Source of the DNA: Candidatus Poribacteria bacterium
Lineage (GTDB): Bacteria > Poribacteria > WGA-4E > WGA-3G
Assembly: GCA_022828145.1 (NCBI GenBank)
Contig: JAJEJA010000079.1
Coordinates: forward strand, 1 to 64,000
Length of the DNA: 64,000 nt
Reading direction: 5' to 3'
Shown: in pieces, positions 62,084-64,000 of the stretch
Position numbering within the stretch: position 1 is the first letter of the stretch
Layout of the letters: each line of letters opens with the position of its first letter
Notes under the pieces: generated by a model
The model's database searches: none
What the model saw: only the letters and a program-made list of their open reading frames with translations
What the model was told of the DNA's origin: nothing
Position numbers and translations under genes: made by a program

Positions 62084-63371
62084 TTATTATACTTAATAAG
62101 ATCCCAAAATAAGATTGTGCCGTCCCCATGTCCACTCGCTAATGTTATACCATCTCGTGAAATAGAAAATGGCTCTATTCCATCTCATCATGTCCTGTGA
62201 TGGTCGTTTTGAGTCGTCCTGTTTGGACATCCCAGACTCTGATTTCATTGCGATTGTGGACAGCGAATGTGTTCCCATCGTCCGAGAAAATGGTTGAAAA
62301 AATATACTGTGTTTGCCAACTGGAATATGCTTTTGACTGCGCTTTTTTTACGTCCCAAAACCTGATTTGCCGGAACCTGTAATCCGCCCTGCTTTGATTG
62401 AGACTAACAAGTGTGTCTCCCTTAGGTGAGAACAGAATACTGCTTACATACCCCATCTGGCCTGTTAGCGTCTTCTGCGGTTTTCTTGTGTTCAGATCCC
62501 ACAGTTGTATTTCGTTTTCCTTCCCTCCACTTGCGAGTGTTTTTCCATCGGGGGACAATGCGACGGTACTAAACCAAGTTCTCCCCTTGAGGGTGAGATC
62601 CGTGATACGTTTTCCTGTTTTTGTATCCCTTAACCGAATTCCTTGTTTTATATCCCAACTGACAAGGGTGCTTGCATCAGGTGATAACGCACAAGATATA
62701 ACTCTACCAAATCGATTGTGTCTTTCAAGATTATCGGGTAGTTCCTCTGTGAATGTAGCGAGTCGTTCACCTATTTTCGCGTCCCACAGTAGGTTTTTTT
62801 GCCAACCACTACTCGCCAACATGCTCCCATCCTGCGCGAATGTTATAGAATAAACACCGCCAGTATGTCCACCAAGCGTTGCTTTGAGTTGTCGTGTCTT
62901 TAAATCCCACAACCTTATTGTATCGTCCCGACTACCGCTTGCAAGAGTCTCACCATCAGGCAAAAACTTTAGTAAAGTGATTCCGCCGACATGCCCGGTA
63001 AGTGTGGCTTTGTTTTTTCCTGTTAATGTATCCCACAATCGTATAGTCGTGTCCACGCTCCCGCTCACAAGTGTTTTTCCATCTGTAGAGAATGCTACGC
63101 AAGTAACCGCAGCTGTATGTCCTTTTAGGAGAGCGAGTTCTTTAGATGTGTCAGTATCATAGAGCCATACGCCAATAGTCGTTGCTGCAGCGAGTCTGGT
63201 TCCGTCAGATGAAAGTGCTATACCATTACCCCATGCTATATTACCTTTGCTAAGACGTGCTTTTGCACCTTCAGGTAAACCCACGGATGTGTAGTCAGAA
63301 TCAACTTCTTGCGCTTGTGTAAATCCACTTGAAACACAAAGAAGGATGAGAATTGGAATTAAAATTTTCAT
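62080..63371 (-). pseudogene. Secreted WD40 protein with a 3' frameshift
   Basis: The frame from the ATG at 63371 (GAGG site, signal peptide MKILIPILILLCVSSGFTQA) runs to a TAG at 62175, giving eight WD40 blades that end ...TTITGHDEME. In the next frame the sequence continues as IEPFSISRDGITLASGHGDG then TILFWDLIKYNK, a complete extra blade, ending TAG at 62080. A single-base change near 62175 therefore removes the last blade. The gene might still make a protein; the frameshift may be real or an assembly error. It begins 9 nt after the preceding gene's stop. Confidence 0.75.
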
Positions 63372-63379
63372 CAGTTTCC

Positions 63380-64000
63380 TCACTTTTCTGAAATATCCCA
63401 CAAAAGAATTGTGCCGTTTCGATGCCTACATGCCAACATCTTGCCATCAGGTGAGAAAGCTACAGAAGAATCTTCCTTGCCATCCCCTGTGAAGGTCGTC
63501 CTAAGTTTACCTGTTTGGATATCCCATAACCGAATTGTCGTGTCCTTACTTGCACTTGCCAACGTTTTACCATCAGGAGAGAACGCAATGGAATTTACCT
63601 CTTCTGTATGTCCGGAATATGTACTTTTATGTTTTCCGGTATTGATATCCCATAACCAAATGGCATAATCAGGATTTTTGCCACGACGATAGGTAATATA
63701 ACCAGTGGTACTTGCGAGTGTTTTTCCATCGGAAGAAAACGCAATACGGACGACAGGACCTTCATGTCCTATGAGTGTTGTTCTCTGTTTTCCAGTATGA
63801 GGATCCCAGAAGCGGATTGTACTATCCCCTCCTCCACTTGCGAGTGTTTTTCCATCGGGCGAAAACGCAATACAGTTCACCCCATCTGTGTGTCCAGTGA
63901 GAGTGTTTTTGAGTTCCCCAGTCAGCATGTTCCATAACCGAATCGTAGTAGGATGCTTCTTGCCTCCAGAAGATTGTTCTGATCCTCCACTTGCCAGTAT
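63380..64000 (-). CDS. WD40 repeat protein, 5' end beyond window
   Basis: The frame is open to the right edge, so the N-terminus is missing. The visible 206 residues have five WD40 blades: TTIRLWNMLTGE, TIRFWDPHTGK, AIWLWDINTGK, TIRLWDIQTGK and the terminal TILLWDISEK. The blades are near-consensus (GHTDGVNCIAFSPDGKTLAS), unlike the more divergent ones in the other WD40 genes. It is followed after 9 nt by the frameshifted WD40 gene. Confidence 0.9.
   Translation of the reverse strand: MLASGGSEQSSGGKKHPTTIRLWNMLTGELKNTLTGHTDGVNCIAFSPDGKTLASGGGDSTIRFWDPHTGKQRTTLIGHEGPVVRIAFSSDGKTLASTTGYITYRRGKNPDYAIWLWDINTGKHKSTYSGHTEEVNSIAFSPDGKTLASASKDTTIRLWDIQTGKLRTTFTGDGKEDSSVAFSPDGKMLACRHRNGTILLWDISEK

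Noticed and set aside
1-64000. tRNA, rRNA or other structured RNA genes
   Set aside because: Intergenic gaps were read for cloverleaf and rRNA-like sequence and none was seen; a tRNAscan or Rfam search would be decisive.

Overview
The window reads as chromosome of an uncultured Gram-negative bacterium. Evidence for an outer membrane is a very large SprA-like beta-barrel protein, a lipoprotein Cu/Zn superoxide dismutase and many Sec signal peptides. Secreted WD40 and TPR proteins, a formylglycine sulfatase, a Uma2 protein, a type-14-subunit-style NADH dehydrogenase and abundant short palindromic repeats together resemble Candidatus Poribacteria or a neighbouring FCB/PVC-type lineage. This taxonomic call is inference from gene content. 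I saw no rRNA, tRNA or CRISPR array.

Layout. 1-7780 (minus) is the 5' part of one giant secreted Ig/cadherin-like repeat protein that runs off the left edge; it has a strong promoter and a long structured leader. 7781-8839 is non-coding and rich in simple repeats. 8840-14182 (minus) is a heme block: hemE, a metallo-beta-lactamase/TPR protein, hemH and hemY, interrupted by a 155-bp MITE-like element and clusters of a 26-bp palindromic repeat. 14203-18069 holds Uma2, a small membrane protein, a medium-chain dehydrogenase and a polytopic membrane protein; a sulfatase (18072-19487) heads that unit. Divergent from it is the 2181-residue SprA-like protein (19630-26175, plus).

26327-44723 (minus) is a complex I (nuo) locus read A, B, C, D, E, F, G, H, J, K, L, M, antiporter, N. 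It carries guests: sodC, a 50-residue membrane peptide, a VOC protein, a small acidic protein, a HicB-like remnant, and a DNA methyltransferase plus endonuclease VII-like nuclease. A NhaD-type antiporter lies between nuoM and nuoN, and no nuoI is visible.

44984-58456 (minus) joins glycine cleavage (gcvT, gcvH, gcvP), potassium uptake (trkA, trkH) and pdxH. Three tandem secreted trypsin-like protease/TPR paralogues sit between gcvT and gcvH. 58649-59472 is a small secreted carbohydrate-binding-like protein preceded by a tiny ORF that contains an inverted repeat. 59775-64000 is a run of secreted WD40 proteins, one with a 3' frameshift and one cut by the right edge.

Three themes connect the window. 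First, a SprA-like translocon lies near a giant secreted adhesin-like protein, which suggests but does not prove a translocon-cargo relation. Second, core metabolic operons (heme, nuo, gcv) all contain unrelated inserted genes. Third, three families of short inverted repeats sit mainly at the 3' ends of genes and in some cases supply the stop codon.
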